Assembly (NCBI RefSeq): GCF_010993735.1
Contig: NZ_WQNI01000001.1
Location: 310,001-374,000, forward strand
DNA from: Chelativorans alearensis
GTDB taxonomy: Bacteria > Pseudomonadota > Alphaproteobacteria > Rhizobiales > Rhizobiaceae
Direction of reading: 5' to 3'
DNA length: 64,000 nucleotides
The notes under the pieces are model-generated. The model was given only the letters and a program-made list of their open reading frames with translations. It was not told where the DNA came from and did no database searches. Positions 52,604-63,097 of this stretch are shown in pieces. Position 1 is the first letter of the stretch, and each line of letters starts with the position of its first letter. The position numbers and the translations under genes are program-made.

Positions 52604-55600
52604 CCCCAGCCGGATGGTGCGGATCTGAAACGGGGCGAAGTCCAGCCTTACCTTGCCATCCGTCAAGGGAAGCGCTTCGGGGGAGCGCTCCAGAAGGTCG
52701 ACCTCGGCCGCCTCGGCAAAACCGTTCGGAAGGATGAGCGCGGCTTCCGCTCTGCGCCCATGCGTCTCCCACAGGCGGAGGACGATCGCCTCGCTTTCCT
52801 CCGCCTTTTTCACGCTCTCGACGGTGACGCCCTCCCCTTCCACCTCGAGAAGCGAGAGGGAAGCGCCCGCCGCGCCTTCACCGCCTTCCAGCAGCCGGAG
52901 CGGCATGTTGAAGGCTTCCGCCGCGGCCGGCGCGCCCTCGCCCGCAAAGGTGCCGTGATGGACGAGAATGCCGTAGCGGAAACGGTGCTCGCCCTGGTCC
53001 GCTTCCGCCCAGGGCCATGTCGGCGAGCGCAGGAGGGTGAGCCTGAGCGTCGTGCCTTTCGCGTCGTAGCCGTATTTGCAGTCGTTCAGGAGGGCGGCGC
53101 CGAAATCGGGCTCCGAGACATCCAGCCAGCGGTGCATGGCGCATTCGAACCGCGCCGTATCCCACGACGTATTGCGATGGGTCGGCCGCCGCACATGGCC
53201 GAACTGGATCTCGGCATTGACCGCGTCCGCGCGGATGTCGAGAGGAAATGCCGCTTTCACCAGCGTGTGCTGCTCTTGCCAGTCGACGAAGGTGTCGAAA
53301 TCGAGCCGGGCCGTCCCGGCTTCCAGCGCCACCACCTGGACGATGCGCGAGCGCTCGTAGCGCCATTCGAAGCGGATAGCGGCGCGATAGGGGCCAGTCT
53401 CGACCACCTTGGCCGAGACGAGATCGTCGATCTCCCACGCCTGGTCCTCGAAATCGGGATCGATCTCCCAGGCGTCGAAGGCAACCGGCATGTCGCGGAA
53501 GGCCTGCAGCCGGTTTGCACTCTCGCCAGGCTTCAGGACCTCGCGCCCGTTGCGCTTGTCGCGGATCGAGACGATGCGCCCCTTCTCGTCGAAGGCCACC
53601 GTGAGAACCGCGTTCTCGATATGGCGCTCCGAGACCGATAGGTCGCCCGACCCTTCGGCCGGCGTGCCGTCCTCCACCCGCACGATGCGCGTTCCCAGCG
53701 CCGGCACGGCGGCGATGGGCGCGACCTGCTCCACCGCGCCGTCCGCCCGGTGCACGGTTTGCGTCGGCAGGCTTTTGTCGCCGTCGAGGATCGTCCTCGC
53801 CTCGGCGCCCGGCAGCGCGGCGAGCCCGCCGCGTGGCCGGCCGAGAGCGTTGAAGAGGAGATGTTCCCCCTTCCCCGCCAGCGCACCTGTGAGTTCCGCC
53901 GTCAGCGCCGCCGCCTCTTCGAAGAAGGCCGCATAGTCGCGGTCGCTATCCTCGTAGACGCCGCCGATGGAGGAGCCGGGCAGGATGTCGTGGAACTGGT
54001 TGAGAAGCACGATGCGCCAGAGCCGGTGCAGGCGTTCGGACGGATAGGGATGGGCGCGAGAGAGATTGGCAAGCACCGCCAGCGCCTCGATCTCCCTCAG
54101 CGCAATCTCCGCCAGGCGGTTGTTGCGCTTGTTCTTGGCGACCGAGGTCAGCGTGCCGCGGTGATATTCGAGGTAGAGTTCGCCGACCCAGGTGGGGAAA
54201 CGCTCGGGCGCGGCTGCCATCCTCTCCAGAAGCCGCTCGAAGAAGGGGCGCATCGCCTCGTGCCGCACCTTCGGGCAGCCGGGAATGCCGCGCTCCATGC
54301 GCCTGACATTCTCCAGCATCTCGCGCGTCGGCCCGCCGCCGCCGTCGCCGTGGCCGTAGACGAGTAAGATTTCCTCGTTCGCCGCCTGCTGCCCGTAGCG
54401 CCGCCACGCCCCCATCACGTGGCTTGGCTTCAGGTCGGGATTGTAGGTCGTGCCGATGCTCTTGGCATCGTAGGGCTGGGTGGTGAGGAAATAGGCGGCG
54501 ACGCTCGTGCCGTCGATGCCCTGCCAGTGGAAGGTGTCGTAAGGCATGCGGTTGGTGTCGTTCCACGACAGCTTGTGCGTGACGAACACGTCGAGACCTG
54601 AAAGCCGCATGAGCTGCGGCAGGGCCGCCGTATAGCCGAAGGTATCGGGCAGCCAGACGATGCGCGGACGCACGCCGAACTTTTCTTCGTGATAACGCAC
54701 CCCGTGCAGGATGTGCCGAACGAAGGATTCGCCGCCGGTGATGTTGGCGTCCGGCTCCAGCCACAAGGCGCCTTCGATCTCGAACCGGCCTTCACAAACG
54801 CGCTCGGCAAGGCGTGCGAAGAGCTCGGGATAATCCTCCTCCAGCCAGTCGAGGAGGACGCCCTGATTATACATGAAGCGGTAGTCGGGATACTCTTCCA
54901 TCAGGCGGAGCGCCGTCGCCATGGAGCGCGCCATCTTGCGCCGCGTGGCGGCCAGCCGCCAGAGCCAGGCGACGTCGATATGCGTGTGGCCGGTGGCGAC
55001 GACGGTGGGCTTCTTCTCGAAATCCGCCGCCTCGTAGATGCGCGCGGCGATGGCCTCGGCCGCCGCAAGGCTCGCCGTGAAGCGCGCGGCATCGCCCGGC
55101 CTGAAGTCTATCGCCGCGAGGGCGGCATCGACGCTGTTGAGGATGAGATGCTGTCGGGCGTCGTCCTCCGGCAGATGCCGCGCCACATCCACCGGCACGC
55201 GCAGATCGTAATAGACCTTCTGCGCAACGGCATCGTGCACGAGGAGCGCGGCGGAAAGGCCGAGCAGCCACCGGTCCTCGATCGTCTCCGCCTCGATGAC
55301 GATCTCGAAGCGCTCGCCAGCGGCGGCGTTTTCGGTCAGAAGCACCTCGCGGTGGTTGCCGTCCACACCTTGGGCGATGCGGTCGCCGATCCAGACGAGG
55401 CATTGCGGGTCGGAGCGCCCCATCGGGCGCCCGAACTCCGCCTCGACACCCAGGAAGACCCTGCGCCCGGCAGCAATCGCGGGAATCTCCGCCGTTCCGG
55501 CAAACTGGAAGCGCCGCTCCGGGCCGCCCCAGACGAGATCGTCCCGCATTTCCTGCCAGCCGCCTCCCGGCGCGGCGGCGTTCCCGCCATCGGACACTTG

Positions 55601-55693
55601 TCGGAACGACAACGGCACGTCGGCATCGAGCGGTTGGAAAATCCGCGCGCGGAGCGCTCCAAGGAGATGATCTATCTTGGCAATACGGTGCAT
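52580..55693 (-). CDS. alpha-mannosidase, glycoside hydrolase family 38
   Basis: A 1037-residue enzyme of usual GH38 length. The N-terminal 225 residues are a beta-rich domain. The catalytic part has the zinc site GHTHIDVAWLWRLAATRRK (H236, D240 region), YMFNQG-like FMYNQGVLLDWLEEDYPELF, the nucleophile Asp350 in RIVWLPDTFGYTAALPQ, LLNQFHDILPGSSIGGVYED, and a C-terminal beta-sandwich. It removes alpha-linked mannose from glycans. No signal peptide is seen, so it probably acts on imported oligosaccharides. ATG at 55693 has a weak leader. The last residues (GRAIAYGL) come from a palindromic element. It heads the minus-strand locus with PHP hydrolase, LacI and importer. Confidence 0.93.
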   Translation of the reverse strand: MHRIAKIDHLLGALRARIFQPLDADVPLSFRQVSDGGNAAAPGGGWQEMRDDLVWGGPERRFQFAGTAEIPAIAAGRRVFLGVEAEFGRPMGRSDPQCLVWIGDRIAQGVDGNHREVLLTENAAAGERFEIVIEAETIEDRWLLGLSAALLVHDAVAQKVYYDLRVPVDVARHLPEDDARQHLILNSVDAALAAIDFRPGDAARFTASLAAAEAIAARIYEAADFEKKPTVVATGHTHIDVAWLWRLAATRRKMARSMATALRLMEEYPDYRFMYNQGVLLDWLEEDYPELFARLAERVCEGRFEIEGALWLEPDANITGGESFVRHILHGVRYHEEKFGVRPRIVWLPDTFGYTAALPQLMRLSGLDVFVTHKLSWNDTNRMPYDTFHWQGIDGTSVAAYFLTTQPYDAKSIGTTYNPDLKPSHVMGAWRRYGQQAANEEILLVYGHGDGGGGPTREMLENVRRMERGIPGCPKVRHEAMRPFFERLLERMAAAPERFPTWVGELYLEYHRGTLTSVAKNKRNNRLAEIALREIEALAVLANLSRAHPYPSERLHRLWRIVLLNQFHDILPGSSIGGVYEDSDRDYAAFFEEAAALTAELTGALAGKGEHLLFNALGRPRGGLAALPGAEARTILDGDKSLPTQTVHRADGAVEQVAPIAAVPALGTRIVRVEDGTPAEGSGDLSVSERHIENAVLTVAFDEKGRIVSIRDKRNGREVLKPGESANRLQAFRDMPVAFDAWEIDPDFEDQAWEIDDLVSAKVVETGPYRAAIRFEWRYERSRIVQVVALEAGTARLDFDTFVDWQEQHTLVKAAFPLDIRADAVNAEIQFGHVRRPTHRNTSWDTARFECAMHRWLDVSEPDFGAALLNDCKYGYDAKGTTLRLTLLRSPTWPWAEADQGEHRFRYGILVHHGTFAGEGAPAAAEAFNMPLRLLEGGEGAAGASLSLLEVEGEGVTVESVKKAEESEAIVLRLWETHGRRAEAALILPNGFAEAAEVDLLERSPEALPLTDGKVRLDFAPFQIRTIRLGRAIAYGL

Positions 55694-55962
55694 CGGCTGT
55701 CACTGGGTAGAGGGAAACGGGCCAAGAGGAAGTGAAAGTTTTTCATGATTTGCCACATCTGAACCGAAAAACTATCGCGCCGCCGCCCTCTTCACAAGCC
55801 TTCATTCCCGCCCCTCCACCGCCGCTGCCTTCGCTCCCGGCCATGTGCCGCGACCGCGGCTTGCGCGATTCATGCTGAAAATAATTTCGTACGGGCGAAG
55901 GTGGCGCTCGCAGGGCCGGTGCGCGCCTTTCCCTATCGCCAGCGTGGTCGAAAGCCCGGCGC

Positions 55963-55991
55963 TTGACGTGGCTTTCATCATCGCACTATCA
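55963..55991 (+). promoter_or_regulatory. candidate sigma-70 promoter of the second peptide-type importer
   Basis: TTGACG (-35, 55963-55968), a 17-bp spacer and CTATCA (-10, 55986-55991). The IclR-like operator begins about 20 bp downstream, where bound protein would block transcription. Confidence 0.5.
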
Positions 55992-56010
55992 TCCCCTTAG
56001 AGGGAATAAA

Positions 56011-56030
56011 CATCATAATAATGGAATAAG
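56011..56030 (+). promoter_or_regulatory. candidate IclR operator, matching the site before the IclR gene
   Basis: Read on the minus strand, CTTATTCCATTATTATGATG matches CCTATTCCATGATTATGGAG (63933-63952, before the IclR gene) at 16 of 20 positions. It lies just before the ribosome-binding site (AGAGGAG) of the binding-protein gene. Confidence 0.6.
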
Positions 56031-56044
56031 AGGAGAAACGGATC

Positions 56045-57571
56045 ATGACGAAGCTACGGTCGTTCTTCACCGCAACGGCGCTCGCCGCGTCCTTCGGTGC
56101 CCTGTCCCTGCCTGCCCAGGCGGAAGGGGTGATCGACGTCGCCATCATCGGCGAGCCGGACACGCTCGACCCGATGATGTCGACCAAGGATGTGGTCAGC
56201 ACGGTGACGCAGCACTTCTACGAGACGCTGTTCACCTTCAACGGCAACTGGGAGGTCGTGCCGCTCCTGGCAGATGCGATGCCGGCCATCGCCGAGGAGG
56301 GCAAGCTCTACACCATCCCCATCCGCCAGGGCGTGACCTTCCACGATGGCTCGGCGATGGACGCAAATGACGTCGTCGATTCGCTGAAGCGCTGGACCGA
56401 GGTGGCCACCCGCGGCAAGGGCGTCGCCGACAAGATCGCCTCGATCGAGGCCACCGACGACTACACGGTCGAGATCCGGATGAACGAGGCCTATTCGCCG
56501 CTTCTGTCGCTGCTCGCCTTTTCCAACTCGGCCGCGGCCATCTATCCGCAGGAGAACATCTCCGAGACCATCGGGGAGGTGATCGGCACCGGTCCCTACA
56601 AGCTCGTCGAGCACCGCCCCGACCAGTTCATCCAGGTGGAGAGGTTCGAGGACTATGCCTCGCGTGACGAACCCTCGGACGCGGCCGCCGGCGCGCGCAA
56701 GCAGGTCCTCGACGAGATCCGCTTCGTGCCCGTCCCCGACCCCAACACGCGGCTCGAGGGGCTGATGTCCGGCCAGTACCACTTTGCCGAGGGTCTGGAG
56801 ACGGAAGCCTTTTCGCGGCTCGAGGGAAGCGAGACGGCCGAGCCGGTGCTCCTGCGCCCCTTCGGCTGGCCGGTCTTCGCCTTCAACCACCATGCCGGGC
56901 TGATGACCGACCTCAACGTCCGCCGCGCCGTGCAGGCGGCGCTCTCGCCGGACGATATGCTTTATGCCGCCTTCGGTGACGAGAACTTCTTCGTCGTCGA
57001 CGGGCCGCTTTATCCGGAAGGCTATGTCTGGCGCAACAAGGCGGGCATCGAGAACTACGCCCAGGCGGATGCCGAGCGCGCGGCGGAATATCTGGAAAAG
57101 GCCGGCTACGACGGAACGCCGCTCAGGATTCTGACCTCGCACCAGTACGAGTTCCACTTCAAGATGGCCGAGGTGGCGAAGGTCAACCTGGAGGCCGCCG
57201 GCTTCACCGTCGATATGCAGGTGGTCGACTGGGCAACGCTCGGCGAGCGCCGCAACGTGCCGGACCTGTGGGACATCTACATCACCCACTCGCCCTTCCT
57301 GCCGGAGCCGGCGTTGACCAGCCTCTACAATGCCACCGCCAACACCGGCTGGGCGGACGAGGAGAAGGAGAAGGTGCTCAACGCCTTCACCTCCGAGACC
57401 GACCCGGAGAAGCGCGCCGAACTGTTCACGGAGCTGCAGCGCCTCGTCTACGAGCAGGCAGCCTTCTACAAGGTCGGCGGCTTCAACGCCCTGATGGGCA
57501 AGAGCCGGAAGCTTGAAGGCATGGACGAAACGCCCTGGCCGTTCTTCTGGAACGCCTCGCTGGCCGAGTAG
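56045..57571 (+). CDS. ABC transporter substrate-binding protein, family 5 (dipeptide/opine type)
   Basis: A 508-residue periplasmic protein with a signal peptide cleaved near LPAQA-EGV (about residue 27). Family 5 features: VAIIGEPDTLDPMMSTKDVVSTVTQHFYETLF (split), YTIPIRQGVTFHDGSAMDANDVV, IGTGPYKLVEHRPDQFI and DLNVRRAVQAALSPDDML. ATG at 56045 follows AGAGGAG. It is the first gene of an operon with two permeases, an amidohydrolase, two ATPases and RidA. The ligand is probably an N-acylated or peptide-like compound, given the hydrolase in the same operon. Confidence 0.9.
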   Translation: MTKLRSFFTATALAASFGALSLPAQAEGVIDVAIIGEPDTLDPMMSTKDVVSTVTQHFYETLFTFNGNWEVVPLLADAMPAIAEEGKLYTIPIRQGVTFHDGSAMDANDVVDSLKRWTEVATRGKGVADKIASIEATDDYTVEIRMNEAYSPLLSLLAFSNSAAAIYPQENISETIGEVIGTGPYKLVEHRPDQFIQVERFEDYASRDEPSDAAAGARKQVLDEIRFVPVPDPNTRLEGLMSGQYHFAEGLETEAFSRLEGSETAEPVLLRPFGWPVFAFNHHAGLMTDLNVRRAVQAALSPDDMLYAAFGDENFFVVDGPLYPEGYVWRNKAGIENYAQADAERAAEYLEKAGYDGTPLRILTSHQYEFHFKMAEVAKVNLEAAGFTVDMQVVDWATLGERRNVPDLWDIYITHSPFLPEPALTSLYNATANTGWADEEKEKVLNAFTSETDPEKRAELFTELQRLVYEQAAFYKVGGFNALMGKSRKLEGMDETPWPFFWNASLAE

Positions 57572-57579
57572 ACCGAACC

Positions 57580-57602
57580 GGCGGGCGCCGTCCGCGCCCG
57601 CC
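57580..57602 (+). terminator. intra-operon hairpin after the binding-protein gene
   Basis: GGCGGGCG pairs with CGCCCGCC around a 7-nt loop, with no T-run. It probably protects the binding-protein message or lowers downstream expression rather than ending transcription fully. Confidence 0.5.
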
Positions 57603-57636
57603 ACTTAACGCCCGGCTTTATGCTTTCAGGCCTATC

Positions 57637-58578
57637 ATGCTGACTTATATCGTTAAACGCTTCGTCGGAATGGCCGTCGTCATGTTCATCGTGCTGACGG
57701 TGGTCTTCGTTATCGTCCGGTTGGCGCCGGGCGATCCGGCGGCCCTTATGCTGGGGCCGGAGGCAACGCCCGAGGACGCAATGGCGCTGCGCGAGAGGCT
57801 CGGCCTCAACCGGCCGATCTTCGTCCAGTATGTCGGCTTCCTGGGGCAGATCGCCTCGGGCGACCTCGGCTCGTCCCTCTTCTTCAACCGTCCCGTTCTC
57901 GACGTCCTGGCGGGGCGCGCCGAGCCGACCGTTTTCCTGAGCCTTTTCTCGCTGATCATCGCCATCGTGATCGCCCTGCCGATCGGCCTTGTCTCCGCCT
58001 ACACCCGCGGCTCTCTTTTCGACCAGGCGTCCGTGTCGACGGCGATGCTGGCGGCCTCCGTGCCCAGTTTCTGGACAGGACTCCTCTTCCAGCAATATCT
58101 CGCCACCAAGACGGGCTGGTTTCCGGTCGCCGGCTATGGCGGGCCGGACGCCGACTTCTTCGACCGGATGCGCCACCTCATCCTGCCGTCGGTCGTGCTC
58201 GGCATCGTCAACTCGGCACTCATCCTGCGCTTCTCGCGCGCCGCCATGCTCGACGTGCTCTCGGACGACTTCGTGCGCACCGCCCGTGCCAAGGGGATGA
58301 GCGAGTGGCGGGTGGTGCTGCGCCATGCGCTGAAGAACGCGCTGATCCCGATCGTCACCGTCGTCGGCCTTACCTTCGCGCTGCTGATCTCGGGTGCTGT
58401 GGTGACGGAGAGGGTCTTCAACCTTCCCGGCATCGGCTCGCTGGTCGTCGGCGCGGTGCTGCGCCGCGACTATCCCGTCATCCAGGGAACGCTGATCGTC
58501 GTCGCCGGGCTCTACGTCCTCATCAACTTCCTGGTCGATATGCTCTACCTCGCCATCGACCCTCGCGTGAAATACTGA
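57637..58578 (+). CDS. ABC transporter permease (DppB type)
   Basis: A 313-residue inner-membrane permease opening with LTYIVKRFVGMAVVMFIVLTVVFVIVRLAPGDPAALMLG (split), as in DppB. GLNRPIFVQYVGFLGQIASGDLGSSLFF and the EAA loop DDFVRTARAKGMSEWRVVLRHALKNALIPIVTVVG (split) are typical. It ends VDMLYLAIDPRVKY. It lies 65 bp after the binding-protein gene and pairs with the next permease. Confidence 0.93.
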   Translation: MLTYIVKRFVGMAVVMFIVLTVVFVIVRLAPGDPAALMLGPEATPEDAMALRERLGLNRPIFVQYVGFLGQIASGDLGSSLFFNRPVLDVLAGRAEPTVFLSLFSLIIAIVIALPIGLVSAYTRGSLFDQASVSTAMLAASVPSFWTGLLFQQYLATKTGWFPVAGYGGPDADFFDRMRHLILPSVVLGIVNSALILRFSRAAMLDVLSDDFVRTARAKGMSEWRVVLRHALKNALIPIVTVVGLTFALLISGAVVTERVFNLPGIGSLVVGAVLRRDYPVIQGTLIVVAGLYVLINFLVDMLYLAIDPRVKY

Positions 58579-58588
58579 GGGGCCGGCC

Positions 58589-59449
58589 ATGGCAGACACC
58601 ACGTCCATGCCCATGGAAGCGAGCCTCGCGAAGGTGCTGGTGCAGCGCCGTGCCGTCATGCTCGGCCTCGTCATCCTGGTCGTCTTCGGGGCGGCAGCCA
58701 TCCTCGCCCCCGTGATCACGCCTTTCGAGCCGGCCGCCATGTCGGTGCGCAACCGCCTGACGGCGCCGAATGCCACCTGGTGGCTCGGAACGGACGAGTT
58801 CGGCCGCGATATCTTCACCCGCCTGATCTACGCGGGCAGGGTCTCGCTGCTGGTCGGCGGCGGCGTCGCCATTATATCCTCTCTTATCGGCATCGCATTG
58901 GGTCTGGCGGGCGGCTTCTTCCGCCGCCTCGACGGCCCGGTGTCGCGGGTGATCGACGCCATGATGGCCTTCCCCGACATCCTTTTGGCGATCTCGCTGG
59001 TCGCCGCCCTCGGCGGCTCGCTTATCAACGTGGTCCTGGCGTTGTCGATCGTCTACGCGCCGCGCATTGCCCGCGTCGTGCGCGCCTCCACCCTCGTCAT
59101 CCGCGAGCTCGCCTATGTGGAGGCGGCCCGCGCGCTGGGTGTGGCCACCTGGCGCATCCTTGTCCATCACCTTTTGCGCAACATGGTATCGCCCATCATC
59201 GTCCAGGCAACCTTCATCTTCGCCTATGCGATGCTCGCCGAGGCGGGGCTTTCCTTCCTTGGCGTCGGCATCGACCCGGAGACCCCCACCTGGGGCACCA
59301 TGATCAACACCGGTCGCCAGTATATCGACACGGCCGGCTGGATGATCCTCTTCCCCGGCATCTCGATCACGCTGTGCGTGCTGGCGCTGCAACTCGTCGG
59401 CGACGGTCTGCGCGACGCGCTGGACCCGCGCATCTCCAAGGAGCTTTGA
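58589..59449 (+). CDS. ABC transporter permease (DppC type)
   Basis: A 286-residue inner-membrane permease. First helix: VMLGLVILVVFGAAAILAPVITPF. WWLGTDEFGRDIFTRLIYAGRVSL is the DppC hallmark; EAA loop: LAYVEAARALGVATWRILVHHLLRNM; the end is LVGDGLRDALDPRISKEL. It lies 10 bp after the first permease gene. The short periplasmic loop is the normal peptide-importer form, unlike the glycan-type permease at 45259-46395. Confidence 0.93.
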   Translation: MADTTSMPMEASLAKVLVQRRAVMLGLVILVVFGAAAILAPVITPFEPAAMSVRNRLTAPNATWWLGTDEFGRDIFTRLIYAGRVSLLVGGGVAIISSLIGIALGLAGGFFRRLDGPVSRVIDAMMAFPDILLAISLVAALGGSLINVVLALSIVYAPRIARVVRASTLVIRELAYVEAARALGVATWRILVHHLLRNMVSPIIVQATFIFAYAMLAEAGLSFLGVGIDPETPTWGTMINTGRQYIDTAGWMILFPGISITLCVLALQLVGDGLRDALDPRISKEL

Positions 59450-59451
59450 GA

Positions 59452-60577
59452 ATGGCGCTTCTCCTCAGGAATTTTCGCCTCGTCGGCTTCGGGGAAACAG
59501 GCGGCGTCAGCGAGATCGCCGTCGGCGCCGACGGCTCTATTGCCGCCAAGGCCGATGCGGATGCCAGGCTCGTCGACTGCGGCGGCGCCTGGCTCTCGCC
59601 CGGCTGGGCGGACCTTCACGTGCATGTCTGGCACGGCGGCACGGACATCTCCATCCGCGCCGACGAGGCCGGCCTGAAACGCGGCGTCACCGCCATGGCC
59701 GACGCGGGCTCTGCCGGCGAGGCGACGTTCCATGGCCTGCGCGAATATGTCATCGAGCGGCAGCAAGAGACGATCAAGGCCTTCGTCAACATCGGCTCCA
59801 TCGGCCTCGTCGCCTGCAACCGCGTGCCGGAACTGATCGACGAGCGCTTCATCGACGTCGACCGCACGCTCGACGTCATTGAAAAGAACCGCGACGTGGT
59901 ATGCGGGGTCAAGGTGCGCTCCAGCGGGGTCATCGTCGGCGCCTGGGGCATCACGCCGTTGCAGATCGGCAAGCGCGTGGCCGAGATCGCCGGGCTGCCG
60001 CTGATGGTGCATATCGGCGAGCCGCCGCCGGTGCTCGACCAGGTCCTCGACCTGCTGTCGCCGGGCGACGTGGTCACCCACTGCTTCAACGGCAAGCGCG
60101 GCGGCTCGATCGCCGACACGAAGGCCCTGTTCGACCAGGCGAAGAGGCTGGCGGAGGCCGGCGTTCGCATGGACATCGGCCATGGCGCGGCTTCCTACAG
60201 CTTCACTGTTGCAAAGGAGAGCATCCGCCAGGGCCTCAAGCCGTTCTCCATCTCCACCGACCTGCACGGTCACGATATCGACGGCCCGGTCTTCGACCTG
60301 GCGACCACCGCCTCCAAGCTTCTCGCCGCGGGCTTGAGCTTCGAGGAGTGCGTCGACGGTATCGCCGCCAACCCGCGCGCCTTCCTCGGCCTTAGTGCCG
60401 CACCCCTGGCGCCGGGCAGCCGTGCCGACTTCACGGTCTTCGACCTTGCCGACAGCGACGAAGAAGCGCGCGACAGCCAAGGCAACGTGTTGCAGCTTGA
60501 GAAGACGTTCGAGCCGAGGTTCACCATCCTCGGCGCCGTCGCAACACCCGCGGCGCGGGCCGAGCGGGAGGGCAGCG

Positions 60578-60585
<8 letters not shown>
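59452..60585 (+). CDS. amidohydrolase/deacetylase family metallohydrolase (Atu3266/EF0837 type)
   Basis: A 377-residue cytoplasmic hydrolase of the amidohydrolase superfamily. Metal ligands: HxH in [12 protein letters not shown] (H56, H58), a probable carboxylated Lys in CGVKVRSSG, His in [10 protein letters not shown], His in [11 protein letters not shown] and Asp in [10 protein letters not shown]. This matches the deacetylase group that includes Agrobacterium Atu3266, reported to hydrolyse acetyl-(R)-mandelate-like esters. ATG at 59452 lies 3 bp after the permease stop and the 3' end overlaps the ATPase gene by 8 bp. It probably deacylates what the importer brings in. Confidence 0.88.
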
Positions 60586-61626
<1,041 letters not shown>

Positions 61627-61627
<1 letters not shown>

Positions 61628-62598
61628 TGGGCGCGATGGAAAGACAGGACACTCTCCTCGCCGTCGAAGGTCTGTCTAAAACGTTTCAAACAGGCGCCGG
61701 CGACGTGCATGCGCTGAAAGATGTGAGCTTTTCCATCCCGCGCGGCAGCGTTGTGGGGCTCGTGGGGGAGTCCGGATCGGGCAAGACGACGCTCGGCCGC
61801 TGCCTCCTGCGCCTGGTGGAGCCCTCCGGTGGTGCCATCCGCTTCGACGGTACGGACCTTTTGGCGCTTGGGAGCGCTGAGATGAAGCGCATGCGAAAGC
61901 GCATGCAGATCATCTTCCAGGACCCCTTCTCCTCGCTCAACCCCCGGATGCGCGTGCGTGACATCATCGGCGAGGCGCTGGTTACCCACGGCATCGGCAA
62001 AAGCCGCACTGAGCGCCGCGACCTTACCGCGGGACTGCTCGAGGAGGTGGGGCTGAAGGCGGACCATCTGAGCCGCTTCCCGCATGAGTTCTCCGGCGGC
62101 CAGCGTCAGCGCATCGGCATCGCAAGGGCGCTCGCGGTCGAGCCGGAATTCATCGTCGCCGACGAGGCGGTCTCCGCGCTCGACGTCTCGGTACAGGCGC
62201 AGATCCTCAACCTGATGCAGGACCTCAAGGACCGGCGCAGCCTCACCATCCTCTTCATCGCCCATGATCTGTCCGTCGTCGAATATCTGTGCGAGGAGAT
62301 CGTCGTGCTCTATCTGGGGCGCGTGGTGGAGAGCGGCACGGCAAGGAAGCTCTATGCCGAGCCCGCGCATCCCTATACGCGGGCGCTGCTTTCGGCCGCC
62401 CCCGTGGCCGACCCGGATGCCGTGCGCAACAGGCAGGTGCTCAAGGGCGAGATCCCGAGCCCGCTGTCACCGCCGTCAGGCTGCGTCTTCCGTACCCGCT
62501 GCAGTTTCGCCGACGAGGCCTGTGCCATGCAGGTGCCTGGCGCTGTCGTCCTTTCCGAACACCAGACCTCCCATTGTTTGAAAGCAGGTAGCATTTGA
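61627..62598 (+). CDS. ABC transporter ATP-binding protein (DppF type)
   Basis: A 323-residue ATPase. Walker A GESGSGKTT, Q-loop IIFQDPFSSLNPRMRV, signature [15 protein letters not shown], Walker [14 protein letters not shown] and switch AHDLSVVEY. The C-terminal block is CVFRTRCSFADEAC. ATG at 61627 shares a base with the DppD stop (TGATG). It is the partner of DppD. Confidence 0.93.
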
Positions 62599-63086
62599 TG
62601 AGACAGGTAAACCGCGCGCTCGACACGCCCGAGAGCCGGCTCGCTTTGCGCGGGCTGACGCTGCCCGACCGGGCGCCCCGGCCGATCGGCAATTTCCGCA
62701 ACGTCATGCGGATCGGCTCGCTGCTCTACGTCTCGGGCCAGGGGCCGGTGGAAGCCGGCGGCGGCTTGAAAACCGGCAAGGTCGGCGGCGATGTGACGGC
62801 CGAGGAAGCGCGCCTCCACGCCGAGCTCGTCGGGCTCAACCTTCTCGCCGTCCTGAAGGATTATCTCGGCGACCTCGCCGAGGTGCGGCAGGTCATCAAG
62901 ATCTTCGGCATGGTCAATGCCGTGCCGGACTTTACCGACCACCCCCACGTCGTCAACGGCTGCTCGGACCTTCTGTGCTCGATCCTCGGCGAGCGCGGCA
63001 TTCACGCGCGGTCGGCGATCGGCGTCGGCTCGCTGCCCAACAACATCACGGTCGAGATCGAGGCCATCGTGGAGGCCGGCACATGA
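62598..63086 (+). CDS. RidA (YjgF/YER057c/UK114) family protein
   Basis: A 162-residue protein with the RidA fold: NVMRIGSLLYVSGQGPVE (strand entering the ligand cleft), VIKIFGMVNAVPDFTDHP and GIHARSAIGVGSLPNNITVEIEAIVEA. The Arg in HARSAIGV and the Glu near the end match the residues that bind enamine or imine intermediates in RidA. Members hydrolyse reactive imines. It has an N-terminal extension of about 20 residues. ATG shares a base with the DppF stop, so it belongs to the operon and may process amines released by the amidohydrolase. Confidence 0.85.
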   Translation: MRQVNRALDTPESRLALRGLTLPDRAPRPIGNFRNVMRIGSLLYVSGQGPVEAGGGLKTGKVGGDVTAEEARLHAELVGLNLLAVLKDYLGDLAEVRQVIKIFGMVNAVPDFTDHPHVVNGCSDLLCSILGERGIHARSAIGVGSLPNNITVEIEAIVEAGT

Positions 63087-63097
63087 AAAGAAGCGCT

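Larger units (their letters stand above)
55694..56044. other. divergent promoter region between mannosidase and importer operons
   Basis: 351 bp without a gene. Near the mannosidase start, AGTTTTTC (55737-55744) and GAAAAACT (55766-55773) form an 8-bp inverted repeat. Near the right end lie a candidate promoter (55963-55991) and an IclR-type operator (56011-56030), listed separately. The middle (about 55775-55950) shows nothing further. Confidence 0.5.
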
